Shown here one piece after another: positions 23,285 through 36,200 of a DNA stretch of 64,000 nucleotides. Source of the stretch: Gymnogyps californianus (taxonomy: Eukaryota; Chordata; Aves; Accipitriformes; Cathartidae); the NCBI RefSeq assembly GCF_018139145.2, contig NC_059475.1:17550937-17614936 (forward strand), written 5' to 3'. The position numbers and the translations under genes were made by a program. The notes below the pieces were generated by a model. That model saw only the letters and a list, made by a program, of their open reading frames with translations. It was not told the DNA's origin and made no database searches. Each line of letters opens with the position of its first letter. The first letter of the stretch is position 1.

Positions 23285-24241
23285 AAATCATAGAATCATA
23301 GAATGGTTTGGGTTGGAAGGGACCTTACAGATCATCTAGTTCCAACCCCCCTGCCATGGGCAGGGACACCTTCCACTAGACCAGGTCGCTCAAAGCCCCA
23401 TCCAACCTGGCCTTGAACACTTCCAGGGTTGGGGCATCCACAGCCTCCCTGGGCAACCTGTTCCAGTGCCTCACCCACCCTCACAGTAAAGAATTTCTTC
23501 CTTACCTCTAATCTAAATCTACCCTCTTTCACTTTGAAGCCATTAACCCTTGTCCTATCACTACATGCCCTTGTAAAAAGTCCCTCTCCAGCTTTCTTGT
23601 AGGCCCCCTTTAGGTACTGGAAGGCTGCTATAAGGTCTCCCTGGAGCCTTCTCTTCTCCAGGCTGAACACCCCCCCAGCTCTCTCAGCCTGTCTTCATAG
23701 GAGAGGTGCTCCAGCCCTCTGATCATCTTCATGGCCCTCCTCTGGACTCGCTCCAACAGGTCCATGTCCTTCTGATGTTGGGGGCCCCAGAGCTGGATGC
23801 AATACTCCAGGTGGGGTCTCACGAGAGCAGAGCAGAGGGGGAGAATCACCTCCCTCGACCTGCTGGTCACACTTCTTTTGATGCAGCCCAGGATATAGTT
23901 GGCTTTCTGGGCTGCAAACACACATTGTCGGGTCATGTTGAGCTTCTCATCAACCAACACCCCCAAGTCCTTCTCCTCAGGGCTGCTCTCAATCCACTCA
24001 TTGCCCAGCCTGTATTTGTGCTTGGGATTGCCCCGAGCCATGTGCAGGACCTTGCACTTGGCCTTGTTGAACTTCTTGAGGTTCACACAGGCCAATCTCT
24101 CAAGCCTGTCAAGGTCCCTCTGGATGGCATCCCTTCCCTCCAGCGTGTCAACCACACCGCACAGCTTGCTGTCATCAGCAAACTTGCTGAGGGTGCACTC
24201 AATTGCACTGTCCATGCCGCTGACAAAGATGTTAAATAGTA
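23285..24241 (-). mobile_element. CR1 LINE, 5'-truncated
   Basis: On the minus strand the copy ends at about 23285 with the CR1 3' end: the GGTTGGAA...GGGACC box (as read on the plus strand) and two copies of an AATCATAG octamer (the reverse complement of CR1's CTATGATT-type tail), with no poly(A). The body is the last part of ORF2. The 5' end stops near 24241 within the reverse transcriptase, as is usual for truncated CR1 insertions. I see no clear target-site duplication, which is also normal for CR1. The copy matches remembered avian CR1 well over its length, so it is not very old, but it is disabled. Confidence 0.95.
23332..24239 (-). pseudogene. CR1 ORF2 reverse transcriptase remnant
   Basis: The largest intact piece (minus strand, about 24239 to 23628) reads LLFNIFVSGM and then the FADD catalytic motif at 24182-24171. 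Downstream are the thumb-like CR1 words VRPHLEYC and QLWGP and the C-terminal LERVQRRA...LSYEDRL. Known CR1 ORF2 proteins continue with an [13 protein letters not shown] segment; here it lies in another frame, so a frameshift is placed at the C7/G7 tract (23670-23676). A second shift is inferred near 23472-23480, after FFTVRV. The apurinic endonuclease, the fingers and most of the palm are missing. The remnant cannot encode an active enzyme. Confidence 0.9.
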
Positions 24242-24779
24242 GACTCAGGAGACACTAGTTTCCTGAGCGACCAGAGAAGACAAAATGCGACAGAAAAGAA
24301 CGTGACAGAGAGAAATTTCTCTTTGGACAATGAGATGTGCATGGTAAGACATTTTTCTTACCTCAAATTTCTAAATGGTAAACAGGCTTTGAACTAAAGA
24401 AGACCAGATTATCCTCTGAATTTACACCAATAAACCCAAAACTATATGCAAAACTTAACAGCAGAACATGTGTCTGGATTACAAACACTTCAAAATACTA
24501 GGGCTTACTTAGATACTGAGATCTTCAAAGTTCAAGTTGAGATTTCAAACATCCCTATGGCCAGGAACTGGTTCTACTTATTTATTTATAGTTAGGTGTA
24601 TCTCTGCTTTAAAGTCGACTGGGTATTCTTCCATTCTTCAGTGGTCAAGTTTTTTGAAACAGGTGTTGATTCACAGCACTAAAAAAAAGCGCAAGCCCTA
24701 TTTCTTCTGCATCAAATGAGAACAGGAATTCTACTGTTTACTTAATTCATTCTTTCTTTGTCCTCTTATTGTTTCTCAG
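24242..24779. other. AT-rich non-coding sequence
   Basis: Unique sequence between CR1 and candidate exon E. It contains nothing I recognise. Confidence 0.6.
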
Positions 24780-24886
24780 GAACACATTTTAAAGGAAAAT
24801 TAGGCCAGTTTCTAGATGTATTTTGGCCTCAGCTTCTCTGTCAAACAGTTGGTACAGGGGTGCATATGCGCCTATGAGAGATATAG
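24780..24886 (+). other. Candidate exon E (107 nt)
   Basis: A good pyrimidine tract (TCTTATTGTTTCTCAG) ends at 24779, and a TAG|GTAAGA donor follows at 24886/24887. The third frame (two leading bases) is open for 31 codons and then stops close to the donor; the other frames stop early. It could be a non-coding or terminal exon, or a chance pseudo-exon. The peptide is unrecognised. Confidence 0.2.
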
Positions 24887-27800
24887 GTAAGATTACCCGT
24901 CACCTTGCAAACTGGATTAACATCACATAGATCCCTTGTCAGCATTGCACAGGAGTGACTTTTACTTCTGAGCAACTCAGACCAAATTGAAGCCAACTAC
25001 CTTCACTCACGATACGACCAATTTCCCCAGGCACCCAGTCACAGCGGGTATAGGAGGCACTTCAATATCTATACACGTCTGCTTTTACTTTAGATTTACT
25101 GGTGAGTAAGTGGTGAATTCTGCCAAAAAAAGTAAACATCAGGTTCCCTCCTTATGAATGAAAGCTTTATTATGCTCTAAAAATTCCTGCACAGAAAAGG
25201 CTGCCACCAACAACCAGCTGAGCTAAATGTGAAAAAAAAAAACCCACCCAAAAAACCTATTAATGCGGTAACACACACCACTTTCACCAGGGATCTGGGG
25301 GAGGAATATATCAGACCGCAGGAACACCAGTCATGTTCTGATGCTGTGGTGCCAATTTGAAGAGTCAGGCATACTAAAGAAACCTTAATTCACTGCATGC
25401 CTTACACGCAGGGTGGAAATTCTGCATCTAACACTATTACTTACTGCCTCCCCACCCGCCCAAAAAACCCAACCTGAAACCACTTTTTATTTTTAATACT
25501 GTTCAAAAATAGCTTACCTCCTGTAGACAATAAAATGCAGAGTGTGAATGTTTCTGGAGGAATACTCACTAGGAAAATTTAGTGCTTAGCTACTCTGAAA
25601 CATGATACCAATTTACTTACATTAAGAACAGCATTCCTGCATCAAGTCCTCTCTACCCTTTAGGAAAGGATACATGAAGATCATAGCTAAATAGTTTACC
25701 CAAGTGTTCAGTTTGAATAGAAACCAAAATTGATTGTTTCTTTTCTAAGTGCCCTGCATGACAGAAGCCAGAGAGAAGGCATATGGAATTAACAGCTACC
25801 ATCATGAAGACTAAAGATCACACATCCAAAAAAAGCTACTCTAGCTTTGAAGCAGTTTTAACCTTTTCCCCCTCCACACACACAAAGAAATGAAGAAAGT
25901 CTGACCACAGTTTCAATTTAATGTTAAATGTCAATTTAATATTTAAACAACTAAGTAATAAAACCCCAAGCAAATATAATCAGGCATTTTCTCCTACTCA
26001 TCTCATCAAATAATGCAAGAAAACAATTTTTTCCCTTACAACTTTTCAAGTGCATAAGTAGACTTAATTCTCTCCCATTACAAGATTATAGTCTTCAGGT
26101 ACTACAGATTTGTAACAAAATCTCTCATTAATATATCCAACTAATGCAAACAGGATCCTGGTCAGCACATATACCCCAAGAGACCTGAAGCACTAAGTAC
26201 CTTCTGATATTCTTCTCTAAACATCTAAAGTAAATGAAGTAAAACATATATAACAAGGTTCTCCAAACCCAGCAGCATTTGAGATTCTGAAGTCTAGTCA
26301 ACTTCATCTTTTAGCTGAAGTTTTTTGAACACTTATGGATTACGCATTAAATTTAGGCAAATCTTCTAACCAGCTGAACGTTATAAACCTTGACAGGAAT
26401 GAGGACCATTCACATTTCTCATGATAAAGTTACATCACTGTTTTATATGGATACTATAAGCCAGAAAAAGTAAACAGATGCCTGAAGGCAGGAGTCTCCT
26501 AATGAAGGTAAAGAGTAAGAATGGTTATTGAGTAACCTGGAAGGAGAGAGGGAAGGAGATGATGCAGTCCCATCCGCAGGTGGGCCGGGAGTCCAATGCC
26601 CAGCCACAAGGAACAAAAGGCAGGGAAACAGCGTGAGAAAGGAAGGAGCAGAGAAAGACAACTGAGAGCTGCTTGAGTTGAGGGAAAACAATTCAGGAAG
26701 ATATTCAAGCACATGAACAGACTTACTTGATAGAGACTCGGTTATATAGTTCATTTCTTTGAGGAAACAAGTTTAACGCAGCCTGAATAAAGTGTCCCGT
26801 TTTGAGTGCAAGATATTCCAGAAAAAACAATATTCAAAGAACTGTAATATTGCTGCTTTGATATGTGCTGTTTTTTCTGTAGCTGAAAGTGTCAGTATAC
26901 TGAATTTCACTGACTTTGTAGATCAGACTATAACCTTGCATACAGCAATGTTACACACTGCATTGTATCAACTGCATTCCTACTTGGACATATTAACGGG
27001 GCATTCTTTGACCACTTGTCTACTGTAATTACACTGATTTCCACAGACATTTCTCCCACTTCCAGCTGTTAATCATGAACTTTTCTGTCCTTAATGTATT
27101 CCAAACAAAACAGAAGCCAAAATTAATTGTTTGCTATTCAACATGTCTTTTGGGTGCATATCAAGACTGATATCCCAAAGATATAGTCATTAAAGTCCAC
27201 ATGCTTGTTCATTATGACAATGACAAATAAACAAACAAGATTCTTATGGTAAACTTACTAAAAAAAAAAAAGTCTTCTTCAGTCACAAATTGCTAATCAA
27301 CATACAGATAAGCAATAGGAAAACAATAAGATACTACAGCAATCACACAACCTGGTGACTCAGAAATATCCTTCTGGCTATGCAAATTATGGGTGAGTGG
27401 TACCTGAACGTCAGCTTCCATGAAACATCTCAGTGGTTCAAGGCTGATACAATTTATCAATGTAAATAAGCTGAAATAGTTTGTTCAGCTCTTCCTCAAA
27501 CACAGAAATGTACTAAAAATCTTACACCTGCTAAAAATTTCCCAGAAGAAAAGAAACCATCGATTTTGCACATCCTGAATTTTAATCTGAAGTTTTTCCA
27601 GTCACTTCCATACACCCATTTCTTGGTGAATTTAATTTAATTTTCTGCCTCCATATACCCAAAGATAGTTACTCATAAACAGTACAGAGTGAAAAAATAT
27701 TTTATAAATAATATATACATATATATAGCCTAAGTGTGAAAAATTCAAACTATTTACAAAAAGGAATACATCTAAAAAAATAAGTTATAGCCAAACACAT

Positions 27801-28559
27801 GTGTTTTCAAAGTGCTGCATGTACTGCCTTGCAGAAGTCTGGAGATGCGGAGGGGAGTTTTTATAAAAACTATAAATGAGGAACTTCCTTCCAGGAATGA
27901 ATTATTAGGAGTATGTACTTAAAGATACTTGAAATGAAACTGAGAATAGAAAAGCATACCAAACACATCTTATTATAGCCACTTCTTTTAAAAAAATAAA
28001 TATATCTGGCACTGACTGTAAACTAATGCCTGCATATACAGATCTAGGACACAGAGAATGTACAGATATCCTACCCTCCACATACAGTCAGCTATGTTTG
28101 AAGCAATGTATCACTTACACTCACGGTAAGAGAGGACAGAACAAATAGGCCTACATTCCTTCACAGAATTTAATTTTCACCATTGAAATTAATTTTTTAG
28201 AACTATTCAGGATTAAAAAGAGGTCAATAAACCAATTACTTTGGGCAACGGTGCAAAATAAGTACTAGTAAAGTAATTAATGCCCTTTTCATTGTTTCCA
28301 CATCATGGAGTGTCAATAAATCAGGCTTTTGTCACTATCCAGTATTTTCTTTACAACAAATTTCTTCATTCCAATCCATCTTTTTTATGGCTCCCTGTTA
28401 ATACTTTAAAATACCAGACTAATTAGATTTGCATTTCAACTGTTAAGTCACAAGCTCCATTTTCATCTCTGTTCAGACTCTCTATTTTCTGATATTCCTA
28501 ATGAGGCAATACTTTTATTTAAAGGGTGTGATCCTTTAAAGAATTTCTAGTGACTTATT
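24887..28559. other. AT-rich non-coding sequence
   Basis: Unique AT-rich sequence. A minus-strand frame of 103 codons at 26443-26754 is Ser/Leu-rich and shows no domain. No gene or repeat family is recognised. Confidence 0.6.
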
Positions 28560-28820
28560 AGTTATGTGAATAGGATCTTTCAGGAGTTCCCACGTATATC
28601 GCTTAAGCACAGCGCAGCGGCACACACATTAGCGACGAACGCTAGCACACCATTAAATCCAAGACCTCCTATAACCTGGAGTTCATCTTTTTACAGGATC
28701 AGCCTGTTTGTAACTGCAGCACTTTAATTACTCCGTTCCCTCATATGATATTTTGATTAATTTCATGCATTTGAAATGTGTTCGCTTGACCACGGCACTA
28801 GTTAAACATCTTATTTACCT
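28560..28820. promoter_or_regulatory. CpG-clustered, homeodomain-site-rich candidate conserved element
   Basis: Seven CpG dinucleotides fall in 49 bp (28593-28641), although the surrounding tens of kilobases are CpG-poor. Just downstream are homeodomain-type words (TTAATTACTC, TTGATTAATTTC) and a near-palindromic TTTCATGCATTTGAAA at about 28762. No long open frame is present. A conserved non-coding or enhancer-like element is inferred from composition only. Confidence 0.25.
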
Positions 28821-30252
28821 CCAGGAAAGGTGAAGAGAAAAAGCAGGACTGGGCAGTGTCATCACCCTAGGAAGACTGCTGGGCAGAAAAGAGTGTTTTC
28901 CCCATATTTCAACTGCCTTCTGTACCTTGCAAGGGAACCATCAATAAATACACAACTCAGTAAGGAGGCTGGTGTCACAGACAGCAATCCACCCCGGTAT
29001 TCTATAGAGTCACCCACATAAAAAAGGCTCCTTTTCTATCAAACACAACTTATCTCTTTCCTGTCAGAAACAGGAAAATGGGAAAAGACAGTAATTTCTC
29101 TTCTGCAACATGAACTGATGTGAATATTTACCTGAAAGGGACAGAAGTAAATACCTTGAGCATCTGCCTTTGAAAAGGAAATTGCAACAGTAGGAGGAGC
29201 CCTTTTGCTGAAAAAAAAGCATAAAACAAAAACATTTTAAGGAATTTTTCTTCCTGGGGAAAAAAAAAAAAAACAAAATCAAAAAAATGCTAGACTCTCC
29301 CACCTAGCTGCTACTACTGAGATTTACGGAGAGAAAACCAAGGTCACACCAACAGCAAGGCTTGGACCTTGTCATAGATATGGAAGAACGAGAAACCTCG
29401 CTCCAAGCAGGCAAGCCAACCAAACTGCAGAACAGCTGGGCTTCCTCCAGTCTTTGAAGAAAACTCAAGGATCTCTGCAATCCAGGCCTTTCGTACAGTA
29501 AAATACTCTGTGTGGCAGCATCGTGAGTTAAATCAACTGTCAGTATCACTGTACCCCAAATGCTTCTCATGCCTCGGAAACATGTTTGGAATTAGCCCTC
29601 CATCACCAGATGCTGAGATCCTACATGTTGACATAAATGCTGTGATGAGTTAATATACAGGCAGCACTGAGATCTGAGCACATACGTCAAGCATTTCTGA
29701 AGCCAACAAGAATTATGCCTGTATCTTAAACGTGACTTTGGCCCATGTGCATTTCTGGTCCTTCTCCCGTTTCTGAGTAGCTTGCGGTGAAGAGAAGGAA
29801 GGGATAAGAGCCAAGCATGCCAAATGCAGTCTGCATCACCACCTCTGCTTCACTCAGTGGTGAATGAAGTCATTAGCTTGAAAATCTGGATCTGGAAGAG
29901 GATTTGAAACCACTTACAGCCTCCAGAATTCCACCTGGGAGATAATTTGCCAAGGTGCTAAGTGGAGACAGAGCCAAAGTTCCTGGTTCAGCCAACCCAG
30001 CTGCATGGCAAGAGCCTTCTGCCAAGAACGTGGAGGTACAGAATTGCAAAGTCAGATATAAGACTGCACAATTCCCACAATCATACACTCAATTTAAATC
30101 CCTGCACTGATGTTTGTAAAAGGCCTTGAAGATGAAAAGTACTATGCACAATAAGGCCTAAATAAAATTATTAAAACCAACACTTCATGAAAAGAGATTA
30201 ATTATGCTATTACTGTTTGCACATGTGAGTTTTCCATAAAAATAGAAATCTG
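28821..30252. other. Non-coding sequence
   Basis: Contains A14 at 29260-29273. Open frames of 60-88 codons on both strands are unrecognised. No gene is supported. Confidence 0.55.
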
Positions 30253-30373
30253 GGCCCCAGTTCAACCAAGCATTTTAACATATGTCTAACTTACAAGTGC
30301 ACGGGTAGTCCCATTTAAGTTAATGAGATCACTCCTGCTTAAAAGTTAGGCATGTGCTTCACTACTTGGGGCC
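30253..30373. repeat. Imperfect palindromic repeat (MITE-like relic)
   Basis: The left end GGCCCCAG pairs with the right end TTGGGGCC. Inside, the left arm (AAGCATTTTAACATATGTCTAACTTA) pairs imperfectly with the right arm (TAAAAGTTAGGCATGTGCTT) about a centre at CCCATTTAAGTTAATGAG. I recognise this as an old palindromic family that is extremely common in turtles and also present in birds. Its transposon class and name are uncertain. The copy is nearly full length but diverged. Confidence 0.65.
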
Positions 30374-30459
30374 TTGGGATTAGAGACACAGGCACAAAGA
30401 GACAGGTACCTAACACCTCTTTAAGCATCTTGATCTCAAATAGTGACATGTTTTCTTAC

Positions 30460-30715
30460 CTCAGAGGAATGTAACTACCTAGATACCAAAGTTTCTGTCC
30501 ATAAACATCACCTACACACCTAAAAGTCTGCCACATGGAATGTGCCAGTATGTTCTGATATTGTCCCACAGGTGGGCATCTACAGATTCTCAAGTAGACC
30601 TCTCCAAAGGTGTCTAGTATTAAGGACATCACTACTGGATGAAACCTTGCCCAGACCTTGGGCTTTGAAAGGGTAGTATCGGCTCCTACCACTTGCCGAG
30701 TATTTAAAGCACTCA
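30460..30715 (-). other. Candidate minus-strand exon F (256 nt)
   Basis: On the minus strand a pyrimidine-bearing acceptor (CACTCTTCCTAAG) ends at 30716, and a GAG|GTAAGA donor follows 30460. One frame is open across the whole interval (about 85 codons). The peptide is unrecognised, and the neighbouring sequence is an ancient repeat (30253-30373), so the open frame may itself derive from repeat DNA. Confidence 0.18.
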
Positions 30716-33210
30716 CTTAGGAAGAGTGAAACCATATTTCCCTCTTCCTTTTCCCAACTTTGCTCAGTACAAACAAAACTGAATGGAGATGACTCCAGTT
30801 CTACAACTGGCCATAAGGCTTTTAATCATTGTATTGAGTTTAAAGGGAGCAGAACTACCTTTGAGGGATAGGGTTAAATACCATTAAAATTCAGGAGAAA
30901 AATGAAAACAATGGTGAAAAACTATTGTTAATTTCTTTAAATAAAATATGTTAGCATATCCAATTCTGAGTGAATACTGCCCTTTAAGGAAACTGAAGGA
31001 AACACAAAATTCTTTAGACAATATCTGTCAGTAGTTCCCATTGCAAATACTGTTCTTACAGTTCCTTTATTGTATATACTTTTTACTGACTTGAAAGCAC
31101 AGTTAATACTATCTGCACTTACCTCGCTTGTTTAGATTAAGGACAAAATCTAACAGCAACGAGAACTTTATGGCCTATCCTATAGTTCATGTTGCTGAAG
31201 ATATTTATTGCTTTTATTCTCTTCATTCTTTAAAGGGTTGCTTGGGCTCCTCTTGAACTGTTTTCTTTAAAAGTTAAATTCAAGGTGGAAAACAAATCAC
31301 AAAGCAAAAAGAGCTCAAGACTTTTCATTTTTTTTACTCTGAACAATGCACAATAACTGCCCTTTCCTGTAGCCACAATCATTGCAGAGAGACCAGGAGG
31401 AGGTTTTCATTGATTTATATGCAATTGCCATCCTGAGAAAGAGACCCTACAACTGAATTTTCCTTCCTAGAATGGCTTATGGATTATGTACTGGCACATG
31501 GATTCATTAAAAGAGAATCAAAGGAAATTTCTCAGAAAAATAAACCACTCTCTTCCTTGTTTTAATGATGCATATATTATTTCATGACACACAAAATCTG
31601 TCAGACACTTAGTGCTTCTAGTGAAGTATATACTCTACTCCCAGAGATCAAATACTTTCTGTATTTTCAGATCAATATAGCAGCAATTTTTTCAATGTCC
31701 AAATAACCTGCAAATTAAACCTACACAGATGTTGACATTTGGCAGCCAGAGCTCTCTTTACTGCTTGAGGAATATCTGTTTTGCTTTGCAAGCGTCCTTC
31801 AAGTGACACAACTAAAAGCCCCCAAAAGCCTTCAAGAAATAATAATGGGAGAAAGAAGGCAATTCTGGCAGACAGAGAATATCATTTTAGGTAAAGAAAC
31901 TTTGCACCTGGTACCCTCTTTGTTAAAAAAAGTAATTTATCTGGAAATAAACCCCACTTTGAAAGAAAAATCTGGATAAAGTGAATACTAGAGAGAAAGT
32001 AAATCACTTATCTTTTTGGAATAAGAACAATAGGGCTTTTTAATTACAGATATTTTATATAGAAGTAATTCAAACGCTATGTAATGAAAACAAGAGTGAA
32101 GTACAGAAACTAGCAGGAAACTTGTGAATGCTGCATTTAACAGCCACGTAAAATACCTTTATTACTTGACGTCCTCTTGGACATAATGTGTAAAAGCCAT
32201 TGATAAGTTTTTCTTCCTACATTTAATAATATCCACTTACTATTTTACTCTGATTCAACATTCTCTTACACACACACACGTAGATACACTCCTTGTAGCC
32301 AGCTCTGTGAGAACTCTCCATCTGGTCTGCAAACTGTAGAATTTCCTTTCCCATCTATCTCAGAAATATAGTCTCATGACCCACAGGTCACCATCTGCTC
32401 AGTTACACTGGCACAATGCCTAGTATGCTTGAGGTAATGCCACCATCCTTTCCTCCAATTGTAAACTCCCAACAAGGCAGACATCTACCAGAGTGTTTGC
32501 ACACAATGAGGCAGCTCCCAGTGAGATTATAGTTAAGACACCACAGAAATTCCCTTCATCTACAGTAGCCTAGGATGTGGGAATGACCAAAGACACATGC
32601 AGTCTCTCTTGATCAAAGGTCATTCTAAGGAACAAAGCAGTCAGTGCTGATGTGTCCAAGATAGCATAATATAACACACACACATAATTGTGTCCAGCAT
32701 GTGTGGTTCCCCCCCAGTTCCTCTCTTAATGATCTTTGCTTCACTCAGTATTCATTTGTGTACAATCTCCTATTCTCAGGATGCCCTAGAGCAGAACAAA
32801 TTATACTAAACATAAGTGAAATCAAACAAAGTTTTCATTGAGTACCATTCATAACATTTACAAACAAGTCTCTTGTGTTAAGTTTCTCAGAAATAATTGG
32901 CAGGTTCAGTTTTACACAACTAGATTTTTTTTTTTTTAGGTGTACCTATGCAATACAGTAACAAAAAATCTCACGTGACTTATTCATTAAGAATAAAGGT
33001 AGTGGAAAATTGAGACAATTTTTATATCATAAAAACCAGTAAATTGGAATAAATATAAAATTTCACCGAAGTAGACAATGTGTATGCGAAGATATTTTTC
33101 TTTTTTGCGTTATTAGACATAAAAAACCCCCCAAAACTATGAATGAATGTTCACCAGTTTCTGCAGTAGACATTATAGTTAAAAGTCTTCTTTTAAAGTG
33201 CTCCAGTATT
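30716..33210. other. AT-rich non-coding sequence
   Basis: Short CA-type runs at 32268-32279 and about 32673-32684, and a minus-strand donor-like GAG|GTAAGT near 31126 without a clear partner. No gene or repeat family is recognised. Confidence 0.6.
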
Positions 33211-33251
33211 CTAAGTCCAGAGCAACTCCAGTGGCTTAAGTGGAATTACTG
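33211..33251. repeat. Possible ancient palindromic repeat core
   Basis: The words AAGTCCAGAGCAACTCCAGT and AAGTGGAATTACT match the centre of the old amniote palindromic family (consensus-like CCAGAGTAACTCC...GGAGTTACTCC), remembered from turtle and bird genomes. The fragment is short and diverged. Confidence 0.45.
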
Positions 33252-36200
33252 CATGTTGATATACTTACTCACTAAAAGCCCTCACAAAAATTAGAAGTCA
33301 GTGTTCTGAACTTGAGATAAACACTATTTTTCTGCTTTTGTATCAGCTTCAGCTTTTAGCTTCGATAAACGCCTTTTTGCTTTTCCATACATACTGGGCT
33401 TGTGCTACAGAGGTGTGTCTGTTAATGGACAGAGAAGTGCATTTGCAATTTACCTCTCTATTGTACTTCCCTTTTCTGTCCCACTACTCAGAAAAGTTCC
33501 ATGCAATTTTTGCTATGCACTTATCTGTGGCTCACTAGCTAGCAAGTGTTTTGAAACACCAACAAGTCAAAAGCCCACTGGCAGAAGAAAACTGAAATAG
33601 GCCTTTTTCTAAAACACCGTGCAACTTGTAGCATGTGCTTCTCCCTAGGCCGTCATTTCAGCTTCATTACTTGACTACGTAACACTTTGTTCAGGTAACA
33701 CTACACTGGCAGAGTAATTTCAGCAACATTATGGTTATTAATCTTCAAGAATGCCAGAGCTAAAAATAAAATCCAAAAAGTGTGAGAACCTAGGCAGGGT
33801 TACGACAGCATTTCTCAAGGGATCAAAATGTCATTATGTTTACTCCTTAGAGGGAATTTTCTTCTCAGCCTTTAAATCTTGCAAGAGGAGAGGTCAGACA
33901 TCTAGCCGGCTGTGCATTCATGTGCACATATGCCAAGATAGGTGTTTTCATCTGTATTGCTAAGCACATCGATAGGGATGATGCAAAGCTTCAAGGACTG
34001 TAGCCTGAATTCAACCCACACAACTAAGGTGTGTTTGGGTGAAAAGTAATACACACCGAGGAGATTGCCAGCAACTCTCTCCCCTTTTAACTGTAGGAAA
34101 ATGATCTTGTCATCAAAACAGCACGGAAACTCAGGTCCTTCTTGGAGCATTCCTTAACAGCACTAAATTGTAGCATCGGTGATTTAACCCAACACTCGTC
34201 TATGTTTTTCATGGGAAAACACCTTTTTCTTTCCAACTGGGATTTAGCCATAGCAAGCCACTTAAGCTGCACTGTCAGACGAGGCTCCTGGGATTCATGG
34301 CATGTTGGTTTCCAGGAGGTAGATTCCAGCTTGTGGGGATAGGGGACAAAGCTGCCTACAATGACCTGTTTCTAAGCGAGCTGAGTACCTAAATAGATTG
34401 ACTACTTTTGGTAATCCAACTAAATATGCACTTACTTTGGTGTCTTAATACCTTTGAAATGGTCTAAATTCAGAAGAAGCAGAAGCATACATTATTAGAG
34501 AGAGAGGGAGAGCTGGAGTTGGTGGTGGTAAGGATGTGTGTGTCATTTCTACATACATGTGCATGAGAATCATCAAACATCAAGGAATGAGGAACAGCTT
34601 TCTTAGCTGGAAAACAGCTGTAAGTGAAATCACTTGACTCCTAGAACCTTTTCCTTGTTATATATTTAGAGTTAACTGTTGATTTTGCTAGTTAAGATCC
34701 ATATTATTTCTCAACCTCTACTAGTGTTTCCACATGTGACTGGACTACACTTTCTTTTTGTTATGATAATTTGCTAAATCGCCTTACTAAATTTTAAATT
34801 AAGGGACAGTTATGGCAAGTGACTGGCTACAATCTTCCTAATTACTTCCTGCATAAGGTTACTTAATATTCAACATCCAGGTATCAGAGAACATAATAGA
34901 ACAGTCTGAGCAGATATAACCAAGGACTTCACATGGGCTATAAAACATCGTAGGATAAACTTCTGTGCCTTTCAGATAAAAGCATATTGTAAGCGTATTA
35001 ACATTAAGCAGGTATTTGCAGCAATTACTATAGGAAATTAACTTTGAAAAAATCAAATTGCATGGTAGGGTACAACAAACCCTCTGAGCAGAATTTGGAA
35101 GGAACCAGACATTTACTTCAGAGCGTGACAGAGATCCACATTCTCACGTATGTGCTGGTTCCACACCACGCTCCCTGCCCCAGGGAACATTATGACTTGT
35201 CCTCACTGTGCTTTTCTCTGAAACAAGTTTGTTACAGAATTAACTGGTTAAAAGAAATGTGACCATACAGAGCAGAAAGATGGCTGAAAGATAAAATTTA
35301 TTTTTTCCTGGCTCAGTGTGTTTATTTTTTTGCCTTGCTTAGACCATTCCAGTAACATCGTTGGAATATAAATGTAATCCACAAGTATGAGACTAGACCG
35401 AATGCTGATTAATATAAGTGTCTTAGATCCACAGCTTCGTGTATGAGCTAAGCTTGGGTCAGAAATGCCAAGTTAAATAGTGGCACAGCTCTTAAGAAAT
35501 AACTTGTGACTTGGACAATCCATAAGGAATCAATAACAAATTAAAACCAGTCAGTAGCAGTGAACTGAATAAATGAATCATTCTTCCCAAAACAAACCTA
35601 ATGGTAAAGTTCATTTGTCTATCAGGAAATTACTGCTGTATTTTTGAAAGGTACTAAATTACTTTTTAAAGATATCATAAAGCTGATATTGAAAAACAGA
35701 ACAGTTAAAAGACAGCTTTCCAAACTGCTTCACTCTTACTTAATAGGTAAAAGTACCATGTTTATGCTTAGTATTTCATTCTTCAAAAATGGGTAGAGAA
35801 TTATTTTATTTCACTTTTGAAATGTTTACACAGTACAGCTTTCCCAAGAAGCCTTCTGGAAAAGTTTCTAAAGGATTTGGGAAAGATTATAAAATAATGT
35901 AATTGTGGATTAGCTCTGAAGCAGTAACTGTACCCAGAATACCACTGAAAATGGGCAAAAATATATTCATTATGCAGTGTTAGCTGAAAATCTAGTTTGA
36001 TAAGAATCAGAGCTAACAATTTTGAATTTTTTCCAGGAATTCCAGGAATTGTGACTAAGTATGAAATTGTTGTTCAGATTTAAAGGAGTACAATATTGGG
36101 TTATTCCACATCAAAATAACATTTAACTAATTTTAAATGCATGCGTATTCAAAACGTTGGTAGAAGGAAAAAAAGGAAAGACTTGTATTAAAGGATTTTA

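Noticed and set aside
23706..24239. Plus-strand 177-codon frame opposite the CR1 reverse transcriptase
   Set aside because: It is a shadow of the minus-strand CR1 ORF2; the codon logic and FADD motif are on the minus strand.
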